DNA of 64,000 nt from Natronococcus sp. CG52 (GTDB lineage: Archaea > Halobacteriota > Halobacteria > Halobacteriales > Natrialbaceae), in NCBI RefSeq assembly GCF_023913515.1, contig NZ_CP099393.1:248001-312000 (forward strand), in the 5' to 3' direction. A program made the position numbers and the translations under genes. This document shows, piece after piece, positions 16,889-25,494 of this stretch. Positions within the stretch are counted from its first letter, which is position 1; each line of letters starts with the position of its first letter. Under the pieces are notes generated by a model. It was not told the origin of the DNA. It saw only the letters and a program-made list of their open reading frames with translations, and made no database searches.

Positions 16889-17283
16889 AATCTGGCGCGA
16901 CCGATCCGTTCGCGAACGACGACCAAGACAGCCAATCCGACGACCCTAATCAGACCGAAAACACAGGTAGTAATACCAGCCAGTCTGACTCGTCAGTACA
17001 ACCAGAGAACCAGCAACAGACGGCTGATTCGACTACTCAGATTGACCGTTCAGACTTACCTCGAATCCTCACGCGAGACACAGTCAAAGAGGACCGTGAT
17101 GCGGTCCACCAACTGTTCGTCTACTCCGACACCGCCGAGAGAGAGAAAGAGGCTCGTCGGGAACTTGAGGATCGACTCGGGGATGTGTACAAGCTCGATG
17201 CTCGCGAGGCGATCTATCGTGCCGGGATGGAGAACATCGATGACGCAGAAGAAATCCTCCGGGAGTGGGGTGCGGATATCTGA
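16885..17283 (+). CDS. ParA partner protein, candidate centromere-binding factor
   Basis: 132 residues, overlapping parA by ATGA. The first ~55 residues are low-complexity and rich in Asp, Ser, Gln and Asn (disordered). The rest is helical and charged (REKEARRELEDRLGDVYKLDAREAIYRAG..DDAEEILREWG). It shows no ParB or ribbon-helix-helix motif I can recognise. By position it should be the ParB-equivalent adaptor that stimulates the ATPase or binds the palindromes at 15.93 kb. That role is inference. Confidence 0.75.
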   Translation: MKSGATDPFANDDQDSQSDDPNQTENTGSNTSQSDSSVQPENQQQTADSTTQIDRSDLPRILTRDTVKEDRDAVHQLFVYSDTAEREKEARRELEDRLGDVYKLDAREAIYRAGMENIDDAEEILREWGADI

Positions 17284-17324
17284 TAAAACGATACTTCCCC
17301 GCAGAAAGTGACTTCCTCCCCACC

Positions 17325-17714
17325 CTACTCGCTCGCTTGCGCTCGCTCCTGGAGGGTAGGGCTTCCTGTTTCCACGACGCACTTTGCAGGAACCGACTGG
17401 GTCCCGTAGGGAGCGCAGTCTCCGCAGGCGTTGATTCGGGACAGCCCGCCCCTACTTGCTTCAGTCCGCGTACCAGGATGTTGTAGGCCGCGTTCCAATC
17501 GCGGTCCGCCGTGAATCCGCACGACGGACACGAGTGCTCGCGGACCCACAACGGTTTGTCCGTCTCGACACCACACGCCGCACACTCTTTGGTCGTCCCA
17601 GCCGGATCGACAGCGACGAAGTGCGTGCCTTCGCGTTCGCACTTGTATTCGAGCATCCGGAGGAACGTTCCCCACGCCGCTCCGGCACGATTGCGGCTGT
17701 TCGACGGGATTAGC
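17325..17714 (-). pseudogene. tnpB: TnpB (IS1341-type) C-terminal remnant, frameshifted
   Basis: The C-terminal quarter of an RNA-guided TnpB nuclease: RMLEYKCEREGTHF, the zinc knuckle pair CAAC..CPSC, and the RuvC-III Asp in ADRDWNAAYNIL. Close to ETALPTG the frame shifts by one base and continues in another frame as VVETGSPTLQERAQASE to the stop at 17325, the normal ending of this family. The N-terminal three quarters are missing; the break coincides with the start of the Orc fragment on the other strand. It cannot be active. Confidence 0.85.
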
Positions 17715-18020
17715 AACTATTCAAGACACGGTCAATTGGTTTTGTGGGCACTGACGATCTTAGAAGAGGAAGAGAAGACACCAGTTCGCACACGAGATAT
17801 TCGAGAACCATATGAAATTTTGTGCGACAGTGAGGGGAGCAATCCCGTCTCCGATCGAGCAGTACGTGAGTATCTTGCTGAGTTGGAAACACTCGGAATC
17901 ATATCATCAACACAGATTAACCGCGGCAAAGGGGGCGGAAAGTACAAAGAGCACGAATTGGACCAATCGATCTCGAGTGTCAAGGCTGGATTGAAGGAAC
18001 TTCTTGGAGCGACTCCCTGA
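17715..18020 (+). pseudogene. Orc1/Cdc6 C-terminal winged-helix fragment (copy 2)
   Basis: About 101 codons with no start of their own; the open frame only continues upstream through antisense TnpB sequence. They read SRHGQLVLWALTILEEEE, TRDIREPYEILC, VREYLAELETLGIISS, GGGKYKEHELDQ, the winged-helix end of an Orc1/Cdc6 initiator different from copy 1. The stop TGA is immediately followed by the first origin-type repeat at 18020. Initiator gene directly followed by its repeats is the standard haloarchaeal origin layout, so this is the truncated initiator of that origin. Confidence 0.83.
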
Positions 18021-18056
18021 CCCCACCAGTTCCGCTGTTAGCTCATCCAAAAAAGA

Positions 18057-18080
18057 GGGGTGGGTGCCGACACCCACCCC
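18057..18080. repeat. Perfect 10-bp-stem hairpin inside the origin-like region
   Basis: GGGGTGGGTG, loop CCGA, CACCCACCCC. The 3' arm overlaps the third origin-type repeat. It could be a terminator for the truncated Orc gene or a structural part of the origin. Confidence 0.6.
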
Positions 18081-18236
18081 ACTGCTTCCGCTGTTAACAG
18101 GGACAAGAGTGTCTGTACTTTCTCTTTGGACGCACTTTGTGGTTTAATACGTGTCCTATTTGTCTGATTAGCTAGAAAGGTTTTAAGCAAATGTGGAAAA
18201 ATGATCTCATTGTCTGTTCATCACCAAACAACAAAA

Positions 18237-18258
18237 CACCCTCCTCACATGGAGGGTG
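18237..18258. terminator. Hairpin CACCCTCC-N6-GGAGGGTG
   Basis: An 8-bp stem with a 6-nt loop (TCACAT) just before the right-hand origin repeat. There is no T-tract after it, so a terminator call is weak; it may belong to the origin structure. Confidence 0.35.
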
Positions 18259-18297
18259 GTATAGTCGTTCCTTCTCTAACAGCGGAACTGGTGGGGT

Positions 18298-18703
18298 AGG
18301 AGGGTTCGGAAACCCATCTGAATTGGAATTCTGTCATCAATCGACTCTTGTGTTCTGTTGAATAGGGGTACGGCATCGGGTAGGTGTGCTACAGCCACGA
18401 CTTAGAGCCCGAAGGAAAATATCTCAGAAATCAATCTTTGTTCTTGCCACCAATCCAGATAAGTACGCTATTCTCGACTGCAAAACGAACCGGCCTACGC
18501 TACAGTTTTCCCTCCATGAGTAGTTGTAGAAAAGCTATTCAACAGGGCATTTTGATCGGCTTTGGTATCCTCAAGCGCGATAGGTTGCGACACGAACATA
18601 TGAAGTACTACGCCACGGATTCTCCATCATGCGAAGGATGCAAGGGATAAGTAAGATTCTTAAGTTGCAGTTATTTATTTGATATTTCTTGTCTCACTAC
18701 GTC
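18298..18703. other. No gene recognised
   Basis: An 88-codon GTG-started frame at 18384-18650 has a composition unlike haloarchaeal proteins and no motif, so I do not call it. Nothing else is visible before the repeat copy at 18704. Confidence 0.5.
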
Positions 18704-18773
18704 CCTGAATAGATGCACTCAATGCAGCATTCCCTGAAATCGATTGACGAAGGTAATGATCGTTCAGTACGGA
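18704..18773. repeat. Dispersed intergenic repeat, copy K (right half)
   Basis: CTGAATAGATGCACTCAATGCAGCAT, then ATCGATTGACGAAGG and GATCGTTCAGTACGG, aligning with the second half of copies C and J. It ends a few bases from the stop codon of the minus-strand gene at 18781. Confidence 0.65.
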
Positions 18774-18780
18774 GGTCTAA

Positions 18781-19002
18781 TTAACAACAGTTGCTTTCAT
18801 CAGGCGACCATTCGCAGGTATTGCCAGTTGTCAGGTCGTTATCGGCGATGTATGTCGAGAGACAAGCGTAATTACAGAAGTATGTAGGTGACCTACACTC
18901 ATCGGTGCAGTCACGGACGCAGATAGGGTCATGGTCGAAAATACGTGACCTACAGTACTCACATGTCTCGTCCGCTTCTGGGGTTGTGACGGTCGTGGAC
19001 AT
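18781..19002 (-). CDS. Small Cys-rich zinc-knuckle protein
   Basis: 73 residues with CEYC, then CVRDCTDEC, YFCNYACLS and a final NCC. The pattern CxxC...C..C...C..C implies one or two zinc sites. The family looks like the haloarchaeal DUF7576-type small proteins (ICVRDCTDEC..PTYFCNYACL), which is from memory. It starts three bases after the stop of the small membrane ORF on the same strand, so they form an operon. Role unknown; such proteins often accompany regulators. Confidence 0.75.
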   Translation of the reverse strand: MSTTVTTPEADETCEYCRSRIFDHDPICVRDCTDECRSPTYFCNYACLSTYIADNDLTTGNTCEWSPDESNCC

Positions 19003-19005
19003 ACC

Positions 19006-19224
19006 TTAACTACTAATCAGATCATCGAAAGCGTTTCGTAAATTTTTCTTAAAGCTTTGAGATCCAGTGATCAGTACACCTATGAGAAAAACTCCAGCAT
19101 AAGTTGAGACTGTCGCTCTCAATGCATATGGAATTGGCATTCGTTTCGTCACTTCGTTCCAGGAACCCGCGCTGAAATAGCCGATACATAGAGAGTGCGA
19201 ACGTAACGCTACGAACTCTGTCAA
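19006..19224 (-). CDS. Small one-helix membrane protein
   Basis: 72 residues with one clear hydrophobic helix (ALRATVSTYAGVFLIGVLIT) followed by a basic tail (SFKKNLRNAFDD). Its stop and the ATG of the zinc-knuckle gene are only a few bases apart, supporting a real two-gene operon. The N-terminal part is encoded by DNA that recurs at 26820-26915 (NEVTKRMPIPYALRATV here, NEMSPIPYTLSGTV there), where the copy is broken. I do not recognise the family. Confidence 0.45.
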   Translation of the reverse strand: MTEFVALRSHSLCIGYFSAGSWNEVTKRMPIPYALRATVSTYAGVFLIGVLITGSQSFKKNLRNAFDDLISS

Positions 19225-19294
19225 CTAGAGGTAACATCGGTGGCCTATTCGATCGTTCGAGATGCGGAAGGAGAACTGGAGCAGTGCTCAGAGA

Positions 19295-19654
19295 TTACCC
19301 GTTCTGAGAGGGATAATCCAGTAAATCAGTGGGCGGCCAGCTTTCCAACTCTGTGGCGACTTCAAACAGTTGGTCTATCTCCTTCTGCTTACCAAATGCC
19401 ACTGTTCTGTCCTTTCGGTTAATAGTAAGGATGTTTTTCTCTACCAATTGCGGAAGATGAGTATGAATTAGCCGAACTTGGGCACGCTTACTCTTTTCAT
19501 TGTTAACCTTTTCGAGCGGGATTTTGTGCCTTCGGGCAGCTACCTCTCGTGAGAGTTCCGTTATAGTGCCCTCTCCGTTTCGTTCTACCAACTCATGGAG
19601 AAGAATTTGACGGTCAGCGCTGGCAAGAGCGTGAGCTGCCTCCGTCTGATCCAT
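19295..19654 (-). CDS. DUF7344-type winged-helix protein (copy 1)
   Basis: 119 residues. Family pattern: an opening SADRQILLHELVER, GTITELSREVAARRH, then VRLIHTHLPQLVEKNILTINRKDRTVAFG. This is the haloarchaeal winged-helix fold in which the recognition helix carries LxHTHLPxL. Probably a DNA-binding regulator. Four further members lie in the window (29.1, 32.5, 57.7 and 63.6 kb). Confidence 0.82.
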   Translation of the reverse strand: MDQTEAAHALASADRQILLHELVERNGEGTITELSREVAARRHKIPLEKVNNEKSKRAQVRLIHTHLPQLVEKNILTINRKDRTVAFGKQKEIDQLFEVATELESWPPTDLLDYPSQNG

Positions 19655-19835
19655 ATTCTATTCATTTCAGAGCAGGGCTTCCGATGGCAAAACGACTCCG
19701 TCTAATTATATTGGGAGACAGCAGCATGCCACTCACTTAGGATTCATTATATGCGATCATCCATAGCGATATGGCGTTTTCCTATACTGATCAGTATAGA
19801 CAGGCTCTTGCAATCGGATCAGCAGCACTCGGCCA

Positions 19836-20341
19836 ATGGGCTCGACGCTGGCTTCGCGACGTGATATTTTTCGGACGATCGCGACGACCTCGTACCACGG
19901 GTGGCCAGCGTACGACACGACACCGCTGTACGACCGGAGTTCGCTCGGTGCACTCGAAGAAGATATTCGAACTGTCGCAACGGCCTGGTTTACCCTTTCT
20001 ACTCACAATTCAATCGATGAGTTCATTTATGAACTCCCGTTGGAGTGCATCAATTTTCGGCCTCATGATGGCTATAGTGGTTCAGTGAGGTATGAAATGA
20101 AGCCGCTGGTACGTGCATTTCTCTTGAAAGCGATCCACGGCTGGGATCACGAAACAGCGCTGACCGAGTATCTTGAACATCGACCAACCGTTTGTCACCA
20201 ACTCGGATTTGAGACGGTTCCGGATCAATTGACGCTGTAGCGAACGTGGCATGACCGCTTTTCGGCTGACCTTCAAAAGACGATTCAGAAGGGTGCAGAA
20301 ATCATCCTGGTAAAACTGATAACGAGGGTATCGATCTCCCC
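19836..20341 (+). pseudogene. Transposase N-terminal fragment (ISH type)
   Basis: Reads YDTTPLYDRSSLGALEEDIR, THNSIDEFIYELPLECINF, VRYEMKPLVRAFLLKAIHGWDHETALTEYL and GFETVPDQLTL, a typical N-terminus of a haloarchaeal DDE transposase. TAG at 20238 replaces an expected Trp, after which RTWHDRFSADLQKTI continues for a short way and homology ends near 20340. The catalytic core is gone. The true start is unclear; 19836 is only the open-frame start. Confidence 0.65.
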
Positions 20342-21719
20342 AGGGATCCGCCACCTACATTTTCAGTATGTGGTGTGGTCGGGAGAGTGGAGGCAGAACC
20401 GAAAAGCCGATAGATTTAAACTGACCGTCTTACGGTTCAGAATAACGGGTTCACTCTCAAATGGTGGGCCCGACTCTCAAGCCGACGCACTTCGGTGGCG
20501 TTGACCCCCGTAGCTTTGGGGGCGATAGGGCGGTCGACTTCCGAGCAAACTACTCAGAACTGTTGGGCCTAATTGTCTACGCCAGGCTTGTTACTCAGTG
20601 AAAACGACCCCATTTCATATCATGGAGACAAATCATACATTTTTGTCACTATCTGTCGTGCAAAAAGACGGCCGTCGGCTCACTCCCCAGACGGCTATTG
20701 GACAGATCGTGCCTCGAAACAACACGGCGTGGACCCACCTGGTCCCCTCCGTTCTCTGTCGGCGTGTGACTCAGAGCTCGCTGAACACGTCAATCCCGAG
20801 CATTCTGTCGAGTATCGACGCGACGGCTAGCCCGATACCGAGGCCGGTCAGCAGACACGTGAGGTGGGGGTGGGGGGTGGATAGCGAAGAAAACGACGAA
20901 GAGTAGTCCTCGGGGTTTGGAGAACCATCGTGAAGAGGGCGACAACTCGCTTTAACGCTCTGTAATCCAGCAGCACAATCCCGACGTTCAATATACCCTT
21001 GTCCCCTGGCTTCGAGTGCCCGAAAGGGCTCAGACGCAATCGGCTCTACGCGAGCCAATCGATCCAGAGGGAGCACTCCCCCTGCACCCTTCGCAACCCC
21101 ACCATTCACCCCACCTGCCGTTTTCTCCACTTTCCCCATCGAACCGATTGACGCCCCCTACAAGCCGGACGAATTGCACAGCACTTCTCGCAGATTGGAT
21201 CGTCTTGTGAGACACCGTAGGACGAATTGCCCGCTACTGGCAGCGCTCGTTTTACAGTGTGAAAGAATAGCGCGGTTTTTTCTCGCTACATGTAATAGCT
21301 CAAGATGGCCGTCGTTGACAGTTGCGACGGCCTCCGCTCGGTCAGGTCGATCGCTTCGGACGAACGGCCCATCTGTTGACAACTTTCATGGGAGGCCGCG
21401 TGAACGGCCTCCTGTTCCTCTCCATACGCATGGTAGAGTACTCCAATCGACGTCCTCCACAATCCGAGCGAATTGCGCACCACCCGTACGTATTATAACA
21501 CTGCAGATGGCCAGACTAACCGGCGAGATCCGACGCTCGCCAAGCTGTTACCCCCCTACCCCTGCACGGGGTTTTGGACTACTGAGAACTTGTTAGTCGG
21601 CTCTGTTGAAACCTTTTGTGTCTGACAGGAACAGCTTACTGTGACTGGGCGCTGCTCCCGTCCAGATTCCTGATCGAACCACCTAAACCTCTCACTCTTC
21701 GATAGGGAATACTGCCATC
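20342..21719. other. 1.4 kb without a confident gene
   Basis: A minus-strand frame 20771-21139 ends in a membrane-like LTCLLTGLGIGLAVASILDRMLGI and might be the tail of a decayed gene; the rest of it shows no pattern. A G-rich run GGTGGGGGTGGGGGGTGG lies at about 20863-20880. CCCCC-N7-GGGGG near 20504-20521 is a small hairpin. Otherwise nothing supported. Confidence 0.4.
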
Positions 21720-22766
21720 ATGGACCAGTCGAACAGTGAGTCGGGCTCCGGCGATACGATGCAAGAACGTGAGAGTGAACGCCGTCTCAACCAGTGGATA
21801 CTACTGGAGGCAAATCGATGGACTATCGTCGGTCTCCTCTTGCTGGCAGTATTCATCTTGCTCGTCCTGCTCGCCACCGCCAATCCTGCCCCCGCCAGTG
21901 AGCTTCTGCAACTCGAAGCGCCGGTGGATACCGCTTTCCAAGGGCTCATCGCTGGTATCATTACCGGCGTCACTCTCGTGCTAACGATCAACCAGTTGGT
22001 GTTATCCCAGGAACTCGGTCCTCTGGGCCAACAGCGCGACCGAATGCAAGGCGCGATGAATTTCCGCCAAGACGTAGAGGCAGAGACGGAGTTGGCCGTG
22101 AGCCCCACGGAAGCATCCGCGTTTCTCCGAGCACTCGTTGAGGCTACCGAACGGAAAGCGGTGGCACTCCAGGACACTGTCGGTGACCGCACTGACGAGG
22201 AAGCCGTCGATGAGGTCACTTCCTACGTTGATGATCTGACCGAGAATGCCCAAGAGGTGAGCGAGGAATTAGCGGATGCGCAGTTCGGAACGTATCAGGT
22301 TCTCGGAGCGGCGCTGGATTACGACTATTCGCGGAAGATACACACTGCCCGCCAGATCCAGAATGATCACGGTGATGCACTCTCCGACGAGGCAAATGGA
22401 ACACTCGACGATCTCCAGGAGGTGTTGGAATTTCTGGGACCGGCACGTGAACACTTTAAGACATATTACTTCCAGTGGGAACTGATCAACCTGTCCTACG
22501 CGATCCTCTTCACTACAATCCCGGCACTGATTGTAGCGTTTACAATGATACTGTTTTTCGATCCCGAACTCGTGTCGGGAACGATTTGGGGAGTGGAGAG
22601 TGTGCTCCTAATCGTCTGTCTCGCAGTAACTTTCGGCGTCATGCCGTTCATGGTACTGTTCGCCTACATTCTTCGGGTCGCTACCGTAGCGAAGCGGACG
22701 CTTGCGGTGGGGCCGTTTACCCTTCGCGAAACTGAAGAAGCAGAGGAGATTCAGTGGGAGGAGTAG
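21720..22766 (+). CDS. Four-helix membrane protein with TINQLVLSQELGPLG signature (copy 1)
   Basis: 348 residues: two N-terminal membrane helices (about 38-55 and 75-95), a helical acidic domain of ~150 residues, then two C-terminal helices (about 253-275 and 287-315). The second helix runs into TINQLVLSQELGPLG and the third follows YYFQWELI; both blocks are shared with the paralogue at 55.9 kb. The topology recalls bestrophin-like channels (paired helices around a cytosolic helical domain), but I see no bestrophin motif. Function unknown. Likely monocistronic. Confidence 0.8.
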   Translation: MDQSNSESGSGDTMQERESERRLNQWILLEANRWTIVGLLLLAVFILLVLLATANPAPASELLQLEAPVDTAFQGLIAGIITGVTLVLTINQLVLSQELGPLGQQRDRMQGAMNFRQDVEAETELAVSPTEASAFLRALVEATERKAVALQDTVGDRTDEEAVDEVTSYVDDLTENAQEVSEELADAQFGTYQVLGAALDYDYSRKIHTARQIQNDHGDALSDEANGTLDDLQEVLEFLGPAREHFKTYYFQWELINLSYAILFTTIPALIVAFTMILFFDPELVSGTIWGVESVLLIVCLAVTFGVMPFMVLFAYILRVATVAKRTLAVGPFTLRETEEAEEIQWEE

Positions 22767-22904
22767 TCCGGCCAGTGACCGACAGACCTACCGTGTGCAC
22801 TGGGGCCATCCGTTACGGTTCAGGTAACTGATCCAGTGGTCATTCCGGCCACGGTACTGCGCATCTCGATTCAGTGCTCGGATGCAGACTCTACTGATGA
22901 ATAC

Positions 22905-23854
22905 GCGCCTTCGGTCTTGTTTAGACGCACGAAATCATCCGAGTTAGGTCGTGAGCGATTGTTCGATGTTTCTGACAGCGGCCTTAAGGACGAGTTCTCG
23001 GAACTGCCCAAACCACGTTCGTGCCTTAAGTGTTGAACCGAACCGTTTGCGCAATGCGAAAAACATCGATTCTTCGATAGAACGTTGATGGTAGGTTTCA
23101 TCATCAATCCGAGCATTGTGTGCTGCATCGAGTGAGTAGAATTCACGATGCTTGATCACCGGTCTAATACCCTCGTTTCGCAGCATCTGTCGGAGTTTAT
23201 CCCAATCAAACCCTTTGTCAGCGACGACAGTTTCCACGTTGTTGAGGTTTCTCTTCAGTACTTGCCACGCAATCTGCGTGTCATGTGGTAGGTTCATCGA
23301 GCAGTGTACATCGAGGATAGCCCTCGTGGAGCAGTCTACGAGAATGGTGGCCTAGACCGATTCAAACATCCCTTTGACGCGTTTTGCGTAATTATGGCTC
23401 GACGAGCGATGAGCGATACTAGTTGAGTCGATTGCTTGTACCTCTCCGGTATCGAATAGTTCCGCCGACAGCTGCAACAGCATCCGCCAGACAGGCATCT
23501 GGAGGTCTTGCTTCCGAGCACAAATGGTGGTGAAGTCCGGCAACTCATTCACTGAAAGACCGAGTTTAGCGACAATAGCAGGCATTTCTCGAAGTACATC
23601 TAGCAGTTGTCGATAAGAGTGATCAAGATATTCTCGAAGACCGTGAATCGCCACGATTACCTAATCAGCATAGCCACCTTTTCCTTTGCTGAGAGGTTCT
23701 TTTGGATCGTCTCTGACAGCTTTTTGAGATAATTCGACGCATCGTTCGGTGAAGCGGGCCAATTTGGAGTGCACATCCGACCGTGCTCGCTTCATTTCCT
23801 AGAAATCCCGACATAGTGGCAATATTACTAGCGTCTAAACACGGCCCAAGGCGC
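22905..23854. mobile_element. IS5/ISH1-like insertion sequence, 950 bp, inactive
   Basis: 24-bp terminal inverted repeats with three mismatches: GCGCCTTCGGTCTTGTTTAG..(22905-22928) and the inverse at 23831-23854. The core (C/G)TGTTTAGACGC is shared with the 244-bp MITE at 49371. The transposase inside has two stops. The left flank CTGATGAATAC resembles the dispersed intergenic repeat, so the element may have landed in one. Confidence 0.75.
22944..23795 (-). pseudogene. IS5-family (ISH1-like) transposase with two stops
   Basis: One continuous frame of 284 codons starting MKRARSDVHSK. It reads ELPDFTTICARKQDL, the first Asp in VQAIDSTSIAHR, ILVDCSTRAILDVHCS, the second Asp in VVADKGFDWDKLR, IRPVIKHREF and the Glu of YHQRSIEESMFF, ending with TWFGQFRELVLKAAVRNI. 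TAG codons interrupt it at about residue 46 (GYAD-stop-VIVAIHG, Trp expected) and at 23352 (FESV-stop-ATILVD). The DDE residues are still present. Confidence 0.85.
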
Positions 23855-23931
23855 ATATACAGCAGGCATCATTGCCCGATCAGAATGAGGAAAGAATTGA
23901 TCAGTATAGAGAGTACAGAACTCAGTGTCGT

Positions 23932-24306
23932 TTATGTCGGTTTCGAAGGCTCAAGTGGTCCGGCCGTTAGATCAATATGGATGAATTGATCGTCATCTGT
24001 CAATATGGTGAGAATATCGAGATCGTTGCCAGAAAGCATGTGGACTTCAACGACTGTGCCTCCTATGTATTCGAGAGGTGTCTCATTGGAGCCTTGCCCA
24101 ATATTCGGGACCCTGAGTCGTTCACCGACAAAATCATGCTCGAATGTGGTGTTTGCCTCTCGAATCCGGTAGTTAATTGGCGAGGTCGAATCGGTGGCCA
24201 GACGGACCATACACAACCAGCAGCAATCGCTTAGTCGTCGGTAATAACAACCGTTCCTATAACTCGGAAAATGTCTCTTTCCCTGTGGACCTTTCTTGAG
24301 AACCAT
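23932..24306 (-). CDS. Hypothetical protein, probably degenerate
   Basis: A 124-codon frame. The C-terminal two thirds look coding (SPINYRIREANTTFEHDFVGERLRV..VEVHMLSGNDLDILTILTDDDQFIHIDLTAGPLEP), with strand-like periodicity. The N-terminal 35 residues are Cys/Tyr/Arg-rich and atypical, so the original start may be lost by a frameshift. No family recognised. Confidence 0.4.
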   Translation of the reverse strand: MVLKKGPQGKRHFPSYRNGCYYRRLSDCCWLCMVRLATDSTSPINYRIREANTTFEHDFVGERLRVPNIGQGSNETPLEYIGGTVVEVHMLSGNDLDILTILTDDDQFIHIDLTAGPLEPSKPT

Positions 24307-24821
24307 ACTATTATCACACTAATATGCTTCATGAATATTTCTCTTGAGGATCAGAACATTATGGATGGAACCAATAATTTTCAACCAACAGCCTACAATT
24401 GACGGTCCACTCTCAAATCTATGCGATTATTCCCGATATTCGTTCATTCATCAATCTATATTTTACAATCCAGAGTGAAGTCTATGGACTAAATAGCTCA
24501 GCGTGCTGCACTCATCCTCTCTATCCAATACACCCGCAGAAACCTATCAGCGCTTAAGGGTTTCAACAAGGCCTGTTAATCCGACTTATGAGTCACTGAG
24601 TAGTCTCTCTCTCTCGAGAGATATAGACTCGAAGCTATAGCGACTTACACGTTCGAAGGATCCCGAAGCCTGGGGGGAGCTTCGGGGTTCCCCATTGCTA
24701 TGTTGCCGAGACGTCACAATACCTGTCAATTTCTGCCGAGCCGCATTGATTCCTACGGGAGATTCCAACTTAGGTATACGCTGCTTACCCATGGAAAAAG
24801 GACTGTGGCAGAAAAAGAACA
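24307..24821. other. AT-rich stretch without a gene
   Basis: Only a weak piece of the dispersed repeat (GTGCTGCACTCATCCTCT near 24503-24520) and a short inverted repeat GAAGCCTGGGGGGAGCTTCGG-type hairpin near 24665 are visible. Confidence 0.4.
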
Positions 24822-25140
24822 ATCCTCGAGCAGTTACGTGACAATCGGCTTGTTATCCCAAGTTATCTATTCTTCAGCGAGCGACCCGAGACGATCCACG
24901 AGAAGGCTGCACACCTTATGAGACGCATTGCTGCTGGACACCCCCTACGTGGACGGTAACAAGCGAACAGCTCTCGCTGCAGCGGCGTATCTCTACGATC
25001 TCAACGGCTACCATCTCCATGTTGATCGCCAAATCAAAGACTATCTCCGAGCGTTTGCTACTGATGCGGAGTCTGTTGAGATCATGCCGTCGTTACGTAT
25101 CTCTAAGAGCGTACGAGGTACGAACCATGTCTCGAGCTGA
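24822..25140 (+). pseudogene. Fic/Doc-type toxin, frameshifted
   Basis: The frame reads YLFFSERPETIHEKAAHLMRRIAAGHP and then shifts by one base in a run of four C at about 24940. It continues as YVDGNKRTALAAAAYLYDLNGYH in the next frame. Together these restore the Fic signature HPYVDGNKR. The 5' part is also short. Intact Fic enzymes transfer AMP or another phosphoryl group onto a target protein; Doc members phosphorylate EF-Tu. The homopolymer position means a sequencing error must be excluded. Confidence 0.78.
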
Positions 25141-25252
25141 GAACCACCCCGAGTACGAAAACTCTGAAGAGCGCCGTGAGCGCGCAGTGCGGTTCGTTGA
25201 TGACTACATTGACGAGCATCAGGAGATCTTCGACGAACTCGCCAATGAATAG
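25127..25252 (+). CDS. Small acidic protein at the 3' end of the Fic gene
   Basis: 41 residues, MSRAENHPEYENSEERRERAV..IDEHQEIFDELANE, starting inside the last codons of the Fic gene in another frame, so it would be translationally coupled. An entirely charged helical peptide in this position is most likely the antitoxin or accessory partner. Assigned by context only. Confidence 0.55.
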   Translation: MSRAENHPEYENSEERRERAVRFVDDYIDEHQEIFDELANE

Positions 25253-25494
25253 CGCTCGGGTTCTCGAGACAAGACGTCTTCTACTCCGCTTACCCTGAGA
25301 GCCGGATCCTCCCGTTCTAGGGCTTTGAGTAACAAACGCGACTGTGGTCTGTTCCACTTGTTCCACCCGAAGCGAATTCTCGACCCGAAACGAATTCTCC
25401 ACTCGTCCCACTCGAACCAGATGAAGCGCAGCTGACAGACGTCATTCGCGCGTCTGACACACACTCATGGACAATGTATTGCGAATGCGTACAC

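Larger units (their letters stand above)
18020..18297. other. Origin-like region: three G-tailed repeats around an AT-rich core
   Basis: A 21-bp sequence CTAACAGCGGAACTGGTGGGG at 18276-18296 is perfectly inverted at 18021-18041. A third, diverged copy at 18076-18096 reads (inverted) TAACAGCGGAAGCAGTGGGGT. All end in GTGGGGT, resembling the G-string of archaeal origin recognition boxes, and copies face each other across an AT-rich stretch (18110-18230; e.g. GGTTTTAAGCAAATG). With the Orc fragment just upstream this is the expected oriC architecture. Activity cannot be judged; its initiator gene is truncated. Confidence 0.65.

Noticed and set aside
12897-18297. CRISPR array
   Set aside because: Repeats here are few, inverted or widely spaced, without regular spacers; no cas-like gene in the window.
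18384-18650. 88-codon GTG-started frame after the origin-like region
   Set aside because: Composition is unlike haloarchaeal proteins and no motif is visible.
20863-20880. G-rich run as a G-quadruplex element
   Set aside because: Only two long G runs with short flanking GG; no context that gives it meaning.
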